A stretch of DNA of 64,000 nucleotides, taken from positions 248,001-312,000 of the forward strand of contig JAGZEG010000001.1 of the NCBI GenBank assembly GCA_018368455.1, read 5' to 3'. The stretch is from Coriobacteriia bacterium. Lineage in GTDB: Bacteria > Actinomycetota > Coriobacteriia > Coriobacteriales > UMGS124. The notes under the pieces are model-generated. The model saw only the letters and a list, made by a program, of their open reading frames with translations, was not told the origin of the DNA and made no database searches. This document shows positions 25,549-34,590 of the stretch, piece by piece (the stretch's first letter is position 1; every line of letters begins with the position of its first letter). Position numbers and translations under genes: made by a program.

Positions 25549-26586
25549 TTATACAAGGTGGCGCAGCACGAGGTTCGTGAGCGCTTTCAGGAAGGCCGGG
25601 TCGTCGTTGAGGCAGGGAACGTACGTGAACGATCCCTGGGGCACGAGGGACTCGAACACGCCGCGTTGGTCGACGTCGATGTCGTTGTGCGTCTCGAGGC
25701 ACTCGCATGTAAAGCCTGGGGCGCAGACGGCGACGTTCGTCACGCCTTCTGCGGCAAGCCTGGGCAGCACGTCCTCTGCCGTGAGCGGGCCGAGCCAAGG
25801 GCGCTTGTCGAACACGCTCTGGAAGCCGATATGCCAGGCGTGCTCGGGGATGCCGAGGCGCCGGGCCACCTCGCGGGCCGTCAGCTCCGCTTGAGCACGA
25901 TAGACGTCGCCCGCCTCGACATCGGCAACGAGCGTCGAGTGATATGTGAACACGATGGCATGGCGGCCGTCGTCAACGTACGTCCAGTGCGCGGCGACGT
26001 TGGCCGCGAGGGCGTCCAGATAGCCCTCGTCCGAGCAGAACGAGTCGATGAAGTCGAGCCCCGGGATGCGCTTGCGCTCGCACAGAACCTGTAGGACCTC
26101 CTGGGCCATCGTGCCATTCGTCACCGACGCGTATTGCGGGTAGACCGGCAACACGATGACGCGACCGACGCCGTACTCGTCGAGCAGCTTGCCCAGGCCG
26201 GAGCGAATGGACGGCTCACCGTAGCGCACGGCTGTCACGACCGGCACATCTGCATGCCCGGCTGCCACGAGGCCCGCCTGGATGCCGGCGCGTTGGCGCT
26301 CCGTGTACACCGTGAGCGGTGAACCCTCCCCCATCCAGATGTCCTCATAGAGCTTGGCGCTCTTCGGCGAGCGGCGCGGCAATATGATGCCGCGCAGGAT
26401 AGGCTGCCACTGCCAGGGCGGCAAGTCGACGACGCGCTTGTCGGAGAGGAACGCCTCGAGATAGTCGTGCACGGCCTGCGGTGTCGGTGCCGTGGGAGAG
26501 CCTGTCGTGACGAGCAGGACGCCCGTCTTTTGAGAAAGCGCCTTTCCGCACGCGATATCGGCAGACGGAGACGTGTTCGTGATCAT
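25549..26586 (-). CDS. hemH: Ferrochelatase
   Basis: 345 residues. It shows GVLLVTTGSPTAPTPQAVHDYLEAFLSDKRV at the start, RYGEPSI, VLPVYPQYA, the catalytic-His segment VFTYHST, and a C-terminal CAPGFTCECLETHNDID that matches the conserved ferrochelatase end (PGFxxDCLETLxEI). It inserts Fe2+ into a porphyrin. No other haem-synthesis gene is near, so it may act on imported or scavenged porphyrin, or the rest of the pathway is elsewhere. Protoporphyrin versus coproporphyrin preference is not decidable here. Confidence 0.92.
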   Translation of the reverse strand: MITNTSPSADIACGKALSQKTGVLLVTTGSPTAPTPQAVHDYLEAFLSDKRVVDLPPWQWQPILRGIILPRRSPKSAKLYEDIWMGEGSPLTVYTERQRAGIQAGLVAAGHADVPVVTAVRYGEPSIRSGLGKLLDEYGVGRVIVLPVYPQYASVTNGTMAQEVLQVLCERKRIPGLDFIDSFCSDEGYLDALAANVAAHWTYVDDGRHAIVFTYHSTLVADVEAGDVYRAQAELTAREVARRLGIPEHAWHIGFQSVFDKRPWLGPLTAEDVLPRLAAEGVTNVAVCAPGFTCECLETHNDIDVDQRGVFESLVPQGSFTYVPCLNDDPAFLKALTNLVLRHLV

Positions 26587-26605
26587 GAGCTGGCTCCTTG
26601 CGGCG

Positions 26606-27940
26606 CTAGTCGGAATTGATGTCAGAGAGGGACTTCGAGATCGTGTGGCGCGTCGGGACCCAGTCGACTTTCTTCACGGCAGCAGCCAGGGCGATGGGCA
26701 CGTAGCTCAGCATGAAGACGGGGAACGTGAACAGGTTCCAGATGAGATGACCAGTCGTGTCGTGGATGTTCTTGCGCTCCGTGATGGTCGTGAGCAGCGC
26801 CAGGACAAGAAACACGACGTAGAAGCTCACGAACGTCATGACGAACGACCCGAGGCACATGCGCGTCTCATACGGCGTCACAAAGCCGGGGAACAGCAGA
26901 CCGATGATGAGGTAGATGCCGTTAACCGATGCCGAGACGAGCGTGAGGATCATGGCGGGCGCAATGGTCATGAGCATGTCATAGACGGCAAACCCGCCAC
27001 GATGGCGCTGCTTGGACACGGCCGCATCCCCCGAGGCGTCGTTTCCGACGACGGTGGCCTTCTGGGAGCGGAAACGCACAAGGCTTGGCCCGTACTTCAC
27101 GAACACCTGGTAGAAGCCCTTCGTCCAGCGCATGCGCTGCTTCCAGGACGCCGAGAACGTCACAGGCTGCTCGTCGTAGAACATAGCCTTGTGGGCATAG
27201 CCGATGCGCAGGCCGTGCAGGGCACAGAATATGGAGAACTGGATGTCCTCCGTCAGCAGGTGGAAATCCCAGCCACGCATGGCTTCGATGACGCGCGCCG
27301 AGATGAGGTAGCCCGTGCCCGAGATGGCGCACGACGTGCCCAGGATCATGCGCGCGTTGTTGAGGTAGGTCGCCTCGCGCAGGAACCAGATGCCGTAGCC
27401 CCGCGATATCCAGCTCGAGTCGAAGTTCTTCGAGTTGCGGTAGCTCGTGACCGCAGCGTAGCGGCCCTCGTCGAACACGTTGTTCATCTCGCGCACGTAC
27501 GAGGGCGTGAGCACGTTGTCGGCGTCAAAAACGAAGAAACCCTCGTAGGCTCCGGGCTTCTCGCGCATGATGCGTTCGAGGCCGTAGTCCATGACCCAGC
27601 TCTTGCCGACTTGGCCGCCCGAAGGACGCTCGTACACGATGGCCCCATGCGCGCGAGCCCGAGCTGCCGTGTCGTCCGAGCAGTTGTCGCAAAACACGTA
27701 TGTGTCGATGAGCTCGCTGGGGTAGTCCTGCGCCTTGATGGAGTCAACGAGCTCGCCGATGACAAGGCCCTCGTTGTGAGCGCAGATGACGAACGCGTAG
27801 CGATGCAATGTCGTTGCCTCGTGGTCCGGCGCATGATGACGTCGCAGCGCAACGAGGATGTAGACGATCTGGTAGAAGAACGCGAAGAGGAAGAAAAGGA
27901 AGATGATGAGGTTGAAGACGAAGATGGGGGTGATCTCCAT
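26606..27940 (-). CDS. Membrane-bound GT2 glycosyltransferase
   Basis: 444 residues. An N-terminal membrane helix (FNLIIFLFFLFAFFYQIVYIL) is followed by a GT-A domain with CAHNE, the nucleotide-binding FDADN, the acceptor-site LTEDI and the QRMRW motif of processive GT2 enzymes. Three to four C-terminal membrane helices follow. The layout is that of BcsA/NodC/HasA-like polymerising or lipid-linked glycosyltransferases. The open frame extends to 28138 but homology-like sequence begins at ATG 27940, whose Shine-Dalgarno is weak. It stands 19 bp before hemH. Sugar and product unknown. Confidence 0.88.
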   Translation of the reverse strand: MEITPIFVFNLIIFLFFLFAFFYQIVYILVALRRHHAPDHEATTLHRYAFVICAHNEGLVIGELVDSIKAQDYPSELIDTYVFCDNCSDDTAARARAHGAIVYERPSGGQVGKSWVMDYGLERIMREKPGAYEGFFVFDADNVLTPSYVREMNNVFDEGRYAAVTSYRNSKNFDSSWISRGYGIWFLREATYLNNARMILGTSCAISGTGYLISARVIEAMRGWDFHLLTEDIQFSIFCALHGLRIGYAHKAMFYDEQPVTFSASWKQRMRWTKGFYQVFVKYGPSLVRFRSQKATVVGNDASGDAAVSKQRHRGGFAVYDMLMTIAPAMILTLVSASVNGIYLIIGLLFPGFVTPYETRMCLGSFVMTFVSFYVVFLVLALLTTITERKNIHDTTGHLIWNLFTFPVFMLSYVPIALAAAVKKVDWVPTRHTISKSLSDINSD

Positions 27941-28052
27941 ACGGCGCCGACTCGCCTCTCTGCTCGTTGTCCGCCCTCGCGACCGAGGCGCGCGCCTGCA
28001 CGCCGGCCGCCCTACGTTGGATCGACATCGGGCCGCGCGGCGTTTTGGCGAC

Positions 28053-29171
28053 CTACCAATAGCGATCCTGCTCCGCTGCGGCCTCGAGCGCGCTGAGAAC
28101 CTCGACGCCGCGCTCGGTGCGCCCCATGGAGCGACCATCCAACGATTCTAGTGCTTCCTGCAGCTCATAGGTCAGCGGATCGATAAATCCTAGGGACTCC
28201 CCGCTGACGGGATGGTCGAACGCAAGGCTCCACGAGTGGAGGAACTGGCGGTCCAGACCCAGGTTGGCAGCCTCCGAGCCTCGTCCGTAGAGCTGATCGC
28301 CCACGACGGGGTGGTGGATATAGGCCATGTGCACGCGGATCTGGTGCGTGCGCCCCGTGAACAGTTTGCACTCGAGCAGCGTGTAACCATCGTCGCGCCG
28401 CCCTGCCTCGAAGCGCTCGAGTACGGAAAACGTCGTGACGCTCTGGCGGGCAAGCGGGTCCTCCGAGACGGCCATGCGCAGGCGGTCACGCGTACTGCGG
28501 GCGATGGGGGCGTCGACAATGCCCGTGTCCGGAGCGATGTAGCCCTGCACGAGCGTGACGTATCGGCGGTCAACGGAGCGGAGTCGAATCGCGTCCTGAA
28601 GAGCAGCCTGCGTGTCGTTGTCCTTCGCGGCGAGCATGAGGCCCGTCGTGTCCATGTCGAGGCGATGCACGATGCCGGGGCGGTCCTCGCCCTGCAGCGT
28701 GCCGAGGTGTGACGCGCCGCAATGGAACAGCAAGGCGTTTGCGAGCGTGTGGTCGGGATGGCCCGGCGAGGGGTGGCAGACGAGACCGCGCTGCTTTGAA
28801 AGCACGATGAGGTGGTCATCCTCGTAGCGGATATCCAGCGGGATGCGCTGCGGCTCCAGCGTGACGGACTGGGGAGCGGTAGGCGGCAGCAGGACCTCGA
28901 TGCGATCGCCTGAGTGCACGACGAAGCGCTTGCAGTCCTGTACCTCGCCGTTGACCTGCACGTCTCCGCCTTCGATGAGGCGCGCCGCGAGGCTGCGACT
29001 CGCCAGGGGCGTCTGGGCGCCGAGGAAGGCATCAAGGCGACGGCCGTCGGCCTCTGCATCGACCAAGACGCGATACGTTGAGCGCGGTCCCTCGCAGTGA
29101 CGGGACGCGTCGCCAAGTGTGAGCTCGTCGTCTTCCTCATACGGTGCGTCGCACGCCACGGTGTCACTCAT
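28053..29171 (-). CDS. Ribosomal large-subunit pseudouridine synthase, RluD family
   Basis: 372 residues. An S4 RNA-binding domain (RLDAFLGAQ, RLIEGGDVQVNG) is followed by the RluA-type catalytic domain with GIVHRLDMDTTGLML (catalytic Asp) and LFTGRTHQIRVH. It pseudouridylates 23S rRNA. About 30 extra N-terminal residues and a C-terminal tail of about 50 residues exceed the core family. Its ATG overlaps the lspA stop by 4 nt; the lspA-rluD pair is conserved in many bacteria. Confidence 0.93.
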   Translation of the reverse strand: MSDTVACDAPYEEDDELTLGDASRHCEGPRSTYRVLVDAEADGRRLDAFLGAQTPLASRSLAARLIEGGDVQVNGEVQDCKRFVVHSGDRIEVLLPPTAPQSVTLEPQRIPLDIRYEDDHLIVLSKQRGLVCHPSPGHPDHTLANALLFHCGASHLGTLQGEDRPGIVHRLDMDTTGLMLAAKDNDTQAALQDAIRLRSVDRRYVTLVQGYIAPDTGIVDAPIARSTRDRLRMAVSEDPLARQSVTTFSVLERFEAGRRDDGYTLLECKLFTGRTHQIRVHMAYIHHPVVGDQLYGRGSEAANLGLDRQFLHSWSLAFDHPVSGESLGFIDPLTYELQEALESLDGRSMGRTERGVEVLSALEAAAEQDRYW

Positions 29172-29722
29172 CGGCCCGCCTCCTGTCCGCTTGCGCTCTC
29201 GTCGTCCTGTGTACCCGCCCGCGATCCCAGCGCGCCGCTCCCAAAGATGACTGCTCCGAGGAACAGCACGAAACCGCAGGTGATAGCTATGTCCGCCACG
29301 TTGAATACCGGGAAATCAATGAAGAGCGGCCTGATCATGTCCGTAACATAGCCGAGGGCGAGCCGGTCGATGACGTTGCCGATCGCCCCGGCGCACACCA
29401 TGCCGAGCGCGACGGTCTCGAGGCGCGTGTGCCCCCGAGCCAGCGCAAGCCAGGCGACGCACACGGCAACGACGACGACGGCACAGGCGACGAAGGCACC
29501 GATGTGCCCGCCCAGCACGCCGAACGCCGCCCCGACGTTGCGCACAAGCGTCAGCTCGACGACGCCGGGCACAAGCGTGACACCGTCGCCCGCAGAGAGC
29601 CAGGCGCGGGCTGCCGCCTTCGTGGCCTGGTCGAGCGCCACAATAGCGACGACGAGGACCACGAAGGCGACAAGGACCCAGCGCCTGGTCGGAAGCGTTC
29701 TATGAGACGCGCGAGGCGTCAC
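29168..29722 (-). CDS. lspA: Lipoprotein signal peptidase (signal peptidase II)
   Basis: 184 residues with four membrane segments and both catalytic aspartates in the conserved contexts GNVIDRLALG and FNVADIAI, plus RNVGAAFGVL. It cleaves signal peptides of lipid-modified prolipoproteins such as the one encoded at 14084-15661. GTG 29722 overlaps the ileS stop by one base (TAGTG). The frame upstream of it lies inside ileS. Confidence 0.95.
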   Translation of the reverse strand: MTPRASHRTLPTRRWVLVAFVVLVVAIVALDQATKAAARAWLSAGDGVTLVPGVVELTLVRNVGAAFGVLGGHIGAFVACAVVVVAVCVAWLALARGHTRLETVALGMVCAGAIGNVIDRLALGYVTDMIRPLFIDFPVFNVADIAITCGFVLFLGAVIFGSGALGSRAGTQDDESASGQEAGR

Positions 29723-32529
29723 TATTGGGTGACCTCGGCGGCGTGCACGGCATCGTGGCAGCGCGCGCACAAGCCGTCCTCGCCCAGCTCGCGCACGTTC
29801 CAGCAGCGCGGGCACTTCTCACCCTGGGCAACGGCAACGTCCGCTGTGACGTCGTCGCCCTCGCCAACGAGGACGTCGACGCGCGCCACAATGAAGAACT
29901 CGGCGAGGTCGGCGCCGCCGGCAGCCAGCGCGTCAACCGTGGCCTGCGGGGCGCGGACCGTGACGGCAGCCTCTTGGCTCTTGGAGACAACGCTCTGAGC
30001 GCGGGCGTCCTCGAGTGCCTTCGTCACGACGTCGCGGACAGCAAGCGCCGTTCGATAGCCCTCGAGCAGGCGCTCCTCGTCGGGACGGCTCAGCGGGTTG
30101 ACATACCAGTCGAGCAGAGCCGCGTATGTCTGGCCCTCCTTGAGCGCCTCGGGCAGGAAGCCCATGACCTCGTCGCATGTGAACGCCAGGACGGGCTGCA
30201 GGTCATGCACGAGCATGGAGAGCATCTGGGCCATGACGGTCTGGGCGCTACGACGCTCGCGCGAGGCAGGCGCGTCGCAATACGTGCGATCCTTCAGCGC
30301 GTCGAGATAGACGTTAGAAAGCTCCGTCACCACGTAGTCGTACAGCGTGCGATAGACGACGTTGAAGCGATAGCCGGCATAGGCCTCGCTCACCGCGTCG
30401 TGTACCTCGCACATGCGTGCCAGCGCCATGGCGTCGAGCGGCAGCAGGTCCTCGACGGCGACGGCGTCGGTCGCGGGGTCGAAGTCGTACAGCTCAGACA
30501 GCAGGAAGCGCATGACATTGCGGAAGCGACGATAGGCGTCGCTCGTGCGCTTGAGGATCTCGTCGTCGCAGGCTACGTCGACGGACGAGTCGACAGAGGC
30601 GACCCACAGGCGGATGATGTCGGCGCCGAGCTGGTCGCAGATCTTGTTGGGGTCGACGACGTTGCCAAGGCTCTTGGACATCTTGCGTCCCTGGCCGTCG
30701 AGCGTGAAGCCCTGGGACACGACGGCCTTGTAGGGCGCGACGCCGTTAGCGGCGACGCTCGTGAGCAGCGCGCTCTGGAACCAGCCGCGGTGCTGGTCGG
30801 AACCCTCGAGGTACATGTCGCACGGGTAGACGAGCTCGGGACGGCCCTCGCACACGGCCTTCCACGAGACGCCGGAGTCCCACCACACGTCGAGGATGTC
30901 ACGGTCGGCCTTGAGGTTGTGGCCGCCGCACGCAGGGCATGTGCAGGCGTCGCCCAGATACGAGGCCGGCTCGTCGGTGAACCAGGCGTCGGAGCCCTTC
31001 TCGTGGAACAGCTTGATGACAGCGTCGAGCGTCGCGTCGTTCATGACCTTCTCGCCGCAGTCAGCGCACGTGTAGCTCGGGATGGGCACGCCCCAGTTGC
31101 GCTGGCGGGAGATGCACCAGTCGGGACGCTGCGCCACCATGGCGCCGATGCGCTTCGAGGCGTGCGCCGGGTACCACGTCACCTCGTTGTCGATGATGTG
31201 GCCGGCCTCCTCGCGCAGACCCGTTTTGTCCATGGACACGAACCACTGGTCCGTGGCGCGGAAGATGACAGGCTGCTTGCAGCGCCAGCAGTGCGGGTAG
31301 CTATGCTCGAGCGTGCCGACCGCCACGCACGTGCCGCGCTCCTGCAGCCACGCGATGATCTTGGGGTTGGCCTCGTCGGTGTCCAGACCGCCGAACGGAC
31401 CGCCCTTGCCATACTCGTCGCCCTTGTACAGGCGGCCGTCGTCGTCGACAGGCATGACAATGGGCAGGTCGAAGCGCACGCCGGCGTTGTAGTCGTCAAC
31501 GCCGTGGCCAGGAGCGGTGTGGACGCAGCCAGAGCCGTCCTCGAGGCTCACGTAGTCGGCATAGATGCAGCGACCCGTGACGCCATCAAAGATGGGGTGC
31601 TTGTACGTCAGGCCCTCGAACGCGGCGCCCGGCAGCGCCCACGGCGTACCATCGGCGTTCGTGACGAGCGTGGGCTCCCATCCGGCCTTGCCGCACACGC
31701 GCTCGACGAGGGCGCGTGCCATGACGGCGGCGCGACCGTCATGGGCGACGGCAACGTACTCTGCCTCGGGGTGGAACGCGACGCCGGCGTTGGCCGGCAG
31801 CGTCCAGGGGGTCGTCGTCCAGATGACGACGTCGACGGGACCATCGAAGGCCTCGAGGCCCTTGGGGCGGTCGACGAACTCGAAGGCGACGAACAGCGAC
31901 GCGCCCTTCTCGGGGCCGTATTCGATCTCAGCCTCGGCGAGAGCCGTGTGGCAGTGCTTGCACCAGTGCACAGGCTTGCGGCCGCGATAGATGGCGCCCT
32001 TGTCGAAGATGGCCTTGAAGACCTCGATGTCGGCGGCATCGTGCTGGTGATAGAGCGTCAGGTACGGGTTGTCCCAGTCGGCAAGCACGCCCAGGCGGCG
32101 GAAGCCCTGGCGCTGCAGATCGATGTTCTCGACGGCGAACTGCTGGCACATCTCGCGGATCTGCGCAACAGGCGTCTCGTTGAACTTCTTGGTACCGAGC
32201 TTTTCCTCGACCTTGTGCTCGATAGGCTGGCCGTGGCAGTCCCAACCGGGGACGAACGGAACCTCGCGGCCCTGCATCATCCAGTAACGGTTGATGATGT
32301 CTTTGCTGATCTTGTTCAACGCGTGGCCCAGGTGGATGGGGCCGTTGGCGTAGGGCGGACCATCGTGGAGCACGAACTTCTCGTGGCCCTCGTTCTTCTT
32401 GAGCGCGAGGTGATAGACGTCGTTCTCACGCCACTGCTCCAGACGGCCAGGCTCGCTCTTCGCGAGGCCGGCGCGCATGGGGAAGTCTGTCTTCGGCAGG
32501 TTCATCGTGTGCTTGTAGTCGCTGGACAC
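29722..32529 (-). CDS. ileS: Isoleucyl-tRNA synthetase
   Basis: 935 residues. The motifs are the HIGH-type PYANGPIHLGHALN, an editing domain (TTTPWTLPANAGVAF), the KMSKS motif (KMSKSLGN) and a C-terminal zinc site CPRCWNVREL/LCARCHDAV. It charges tRNA-Ile. The open frame runs to 32715 through the T-box leader, so GTG 32529 with AAAGGA 7 nt upstream is chosen (MSSDYKHTMNLPKTDF). First gene of ileS-lspA-rluD. Confidence 0.96.
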   Translation of the reverse strand: MSSDYKHTMNLPKTDFPMRAGLAKSEPGRLEQWRENDVYHLALKKNEGHEKFVLHDGPPYANGPIHLGHALNKISKDIINRYWMMQGREVPFVPGWDCHGQPIEHKVEEKLGTKKFNETPVAQIREMCQQFAVENIDLQRQGFRRLGVLADWDNPYLTLYHQHDAADIEVFKAIFDKGAIYRGRKPVHWCKHCHTALAEAEIEYGPEKGASLFVAFEFVDRPKGLEAFDGPVDVVIWTTTPWTLPANAGVAFHPEAEYVAVAHDGRAAVMARALVERVCGKAGWEPTLVTNADGTPWALPGAAFEGLTYKHPIFDGVTGRCIYADYVSLEDGSGCVHTAPGHGVDDYNAGVRFDLPIVMPVDDDGRLYKGDEYGKGGPFGGLDTDEANPKIIAWLQERGTCVAVGTLEHSYPHCWRCKQPVIFRATDQWFVSMDKTGLREEAGHIIDNEVTWYPAHASKRIGAMVAQRPDWCISRQRNWGVPIPSYTCADCGEKVMNDATLDAVIKLFHEKGSDAWFTDEPASYLGDACTCPACGGHNLKADRDILDVWWDSGVSWKAVCEGRPELVYPCDMYLEGSDQHRGWFQSALLTSVAANGVAPYKAVVSQGFTLDGQGRKMSKSLGNVVDPNKICDQLGADIIRLWVASVDSSVDVACDDEILKRTSDAYRRFRNVMRFLLSELYDFDPATDAVAVEDLLPLDAMALARMCEVHDAVSEAYAGYRFNVVYRTLYDYVVTELSNVYLDALKDRTYCDAPASRERRSAQTVMAQMLSMLVHDLQPVLAFTCDEVMGFLPEALKEGQTYAALLDWYVNPLSRPDEERLLEGYRTALAVRDVVTKALEDARAQSVVSKSQEAAVTVRAPQATVDALAAGGADLAEFFIVARVDVLVGEGDDVTADVAVAQGEKCPRCWNVRELGEDGLCARCHDAVHAAEVTQ

Positions 32530-32578
32530 CCTTGCTTCCTTTCCTCTTACACGCGTTCTTGCCGAGGCGTCCCGCACG

Positions 32579-32860
32579 AAAAAGGCGCCCCGTCCCGTTT
32601 TGCTGGGACGAAGCGCCGTGATGCTCTCGCGATAAGCGGGAGCGGTGACTTCGTGTGTGAACCACCCAGCGAGCGGACATCCGCCATACTCGGCTGGCCA
32701 TGTGACGGCGGCCAATCCGGCGACGCCTACTCGGAGACTGGTATCGCCTCCTTTGGGGCCGCAGCTCCGGGGTGATGTTCAGTCGGACGCAACCGCGGGC
32801 TCTCACCATCCCCGCTCGCTCAAGGCCGCGCAACCCAACCTACTCGTCCCCATCACAGCT
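32579..32860 (-). promoter_or_regulatory. T-box leader of ileS with terminator
   Basis: On the minus strand from about 32860 the leader contains an AG-type stem I distal hairpin (GGGGATGGTGAGAGCCC). A specifier-loop-like GAACATCA follows, with the Ile codon ATC at 32774-32776. The T-box bulge GGGTGGTTCAC has TGGT at 32661-32664, able to pair with the tRNA-Ile ACCA end. A terminator hairpin GGCGC..CGTCCC/GGGACG..GCGCC at 32584-32617 then ends in TTTTT. Uncharged tRNA-Ile would stabilise the antiterminator and allow ileS expression. The T-box consensus after TGGT is degenerate, so details are tentative. Confidence 0.75.
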
Positions 32861-32930
32861 TTGGAAAGCATCATACCGACCAGGGCGGGAAAGGCATTCG
32901 TCACAATGCCCTTCCCACGCTACCTACAGA

Positions 32931-34400
32931 TCAGTAGTGCGTGATGACAACGTCGCCGATCTGTATCAGGTCCCAGATCTCTGCCGCCTTGTCCGGAGGC
33001 AGGTTGATGCAGCCGTGGCTTCCCGCCTCCGTCGTGTAGAGCGTGCCGCCAAACGAGCTCTGCCAGCTCGCGTCATGCAGGCCGACCGCGTTGCCGATGA
33101 ACGGCATCCAGTACGTTACAGGCGTGCGGTAGATGGGCTCGCCCGTGACTGGGTCCGCCTTGCCGATGAGCGTCTGGTTGAGCGCCTTGTTGTTGAGCGT
33201 GTACACACCCGTCGGCGTCTCGCGGTCGTCGAACGTGGCGCCCGTGATGACAGGTGTCTCCCAGATGAGCGAGCCATCGTAGTCGTAGAAGCGGGCGTAC
33301 TGCTCCGAGATGTCGACGTCGACGTAGCGCGCGCCCCACACCTGGCCGCCGGGGTTATAGACGGCAGCCGTTTGCTTGAACGGCAGCTCCTGGTCGCCGA
33401 CAACGGCGTTCGTGATCGTGTCGCGCACGAGCTGCTCGATGGCAGCGCCGTCCGTGATCCAGCCGTACGTGCCGCCCGATACCGTAATGACCTTGCCGTC
33501 GGGACGTGTGTACGTGTGTGTGCCTCCCACGTCATCGATCTGTGCCTCGAGGGCGTTGACCCACTCGACAAGACGCGCGTCGTCGAGCGCGACCGTGCCG
33601 TCCGGGTTAAAGACGAGCCAGTCCTTCACGAGATTGCCGTTGATCGTCGCCACGACCGTGCCGTTGACCGTAAGGTTCGAGCTCGCGCCGAGATAGGAGT
33701 TTGCCGTCGCCGCGCTCTGCTGCAGCGTGGGATCGTCCGCCGTGATGTTCTGGCGCACGAGCACGTCGCTCGTGAGCGTCGCGCTTTCGCTCTCGTTCGA
33801 CAGGGCCGCCACGATGGCGTCCGTCACGGCGACGGGATCGAGCTTCGTGCCGAGCGCACCCGGCAGCACGACGTAGGACATCGACGTGGGGTCGTAGGCC
33901 ACGGACGCATCGACGGGATCGCTGGCCGTCGCGTTGTACGGGGCGATGGCGGCCTCGACGGCGGCCTGGATGAGGTCGCGATTGAAGGACGTCGACACGA
34001 CGTCACTCTCGTCGTGCATGAGGCCGATCTGTACGGGCCACTGCCAGGGAGAGACGTGCGAGATCATCTGCTCGACAGCAGCCTGTGTGTCAAAGCTAAG
34101 GCCAGCGTTGGCCGACGTCAGCGTGAAGTCGACGTTTTGCCCGCTCACGCGCATCGTAAGGTCGGACGACATCGTCGCGAGCTCGTCGAGGGCCTCGGCG
34201 CGCGACTTGAGCGAGAAGTCAATGTTGTCGACGTGCGTGTTCGGCCACAGGCGACCCATGAAGAAGATGCAACCGGCTGCATAGGCGATAACCAGGAGGG
34301 CGAGAACGACACCCGCCGTGATGCCGGCAATACGCAGGGCGCGGTGGCTCTGCGGCTGCGGAACAGGACGCTGCTCCATATGCGCCATGTGCGCTGGCAT
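32931..34400 (-). CDS. L,D-transpeptidase (YkuD) with N-terminal membrane anchor
   Basis: 489 residues. A short cytoplasmic tail is followed by a membrane helix (GITAGVVLALLVIAYAAG) and a region with the VDFSLKSRAEALDEL pattern of the peptidoglycan-binding PG_binding_4 domain, repeated once. The C-terminal YkuD domain has catalytic SHGCINLP near residue 462 and IGNAVGLHDA. It crosslinks peptidoglycan stems outside the membrane, independently of penicillin-binding proteins. ATG 34400 follows GAGAGGAG by 10 nt; the upstream in-frame ATG 34436 has no ribosome-binding site. Confidence 0.93.
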   Translation of the reverse strand: MPAHMAHMEQRPVPQPQSHRALRIAGITAGVVLALLVIAYAAGCIFFMGRLWPNTHVDNIDFSLKSRAEALDELATMSSDLTMRVSGQNVDFTLTSANAGLSFDTQAAVEQMISHVSPWQWPVQIGLMHDESDVVSTSFNRDLIQAAVEAAIAPYNATASDPVDASVAYDPTSMSYVVLPGALGTKLDPVAVTDAIVAALSNESESATLTSDVLVRQNITADDPTLQQSAATANSYLGASSNLTVNGTVVATINGNLVKDWLVFNPDGTVALDDARLVEWVNALEAQIDDVGGTHTYTRPDGKVITVSGGTYGWITDGAAIEQLVRDTITNAVVGDQELPFKQTAAVYNPGGQVWGARYVDVDISEQYARFYDYDGSLIWETPVITGATFDDRETPTGVYTLNNKALNQTLIGKADPVTGEPIYRTPVTYWMPFIGNAVGLHDASWQSSFGGTLYTTEAGSHGCINLPPDKAAEIWDLIQIGDVVITHY

Positions 34401-34506
34401 AGGCCGTGCGCTCCTCTCTTCGATCGGAAACGACATGTGTCATCGTAACGTAACGATGGCGCGTCAGGGTGCTCAACCTGTGTCATCAGGCTGAATATAA
34501 ACGCAA

Positions 34507-34540
34507 GCGGGGTGCTTGCGTTCGACTGCAAGCACCCCGC
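34507..34540 (-). terminator. Hairpin terminator after ftsH
   Basis: GCGGGGTGCTTGC pairs perfectly with GCAAGCACCCCGC over 13 bp with an 8-nt loop, 50 bp after the ftsH stop. On the minus strand TTGCGTTTATATTC follows. Confidence 0.75.
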
Positions 34541-34590
34541 AATCTTACATCGGCGCGTGCAACACAAGTGCAACGCCCTCACACGTGGCC

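Noticed and set aside
29725..32775. Plus-strand open frame of 1016 codons opposite ileS
   Set aside because: Shadow of ileS and the T-box leader; composition is low in hydrophobic cores and shows no family motif.
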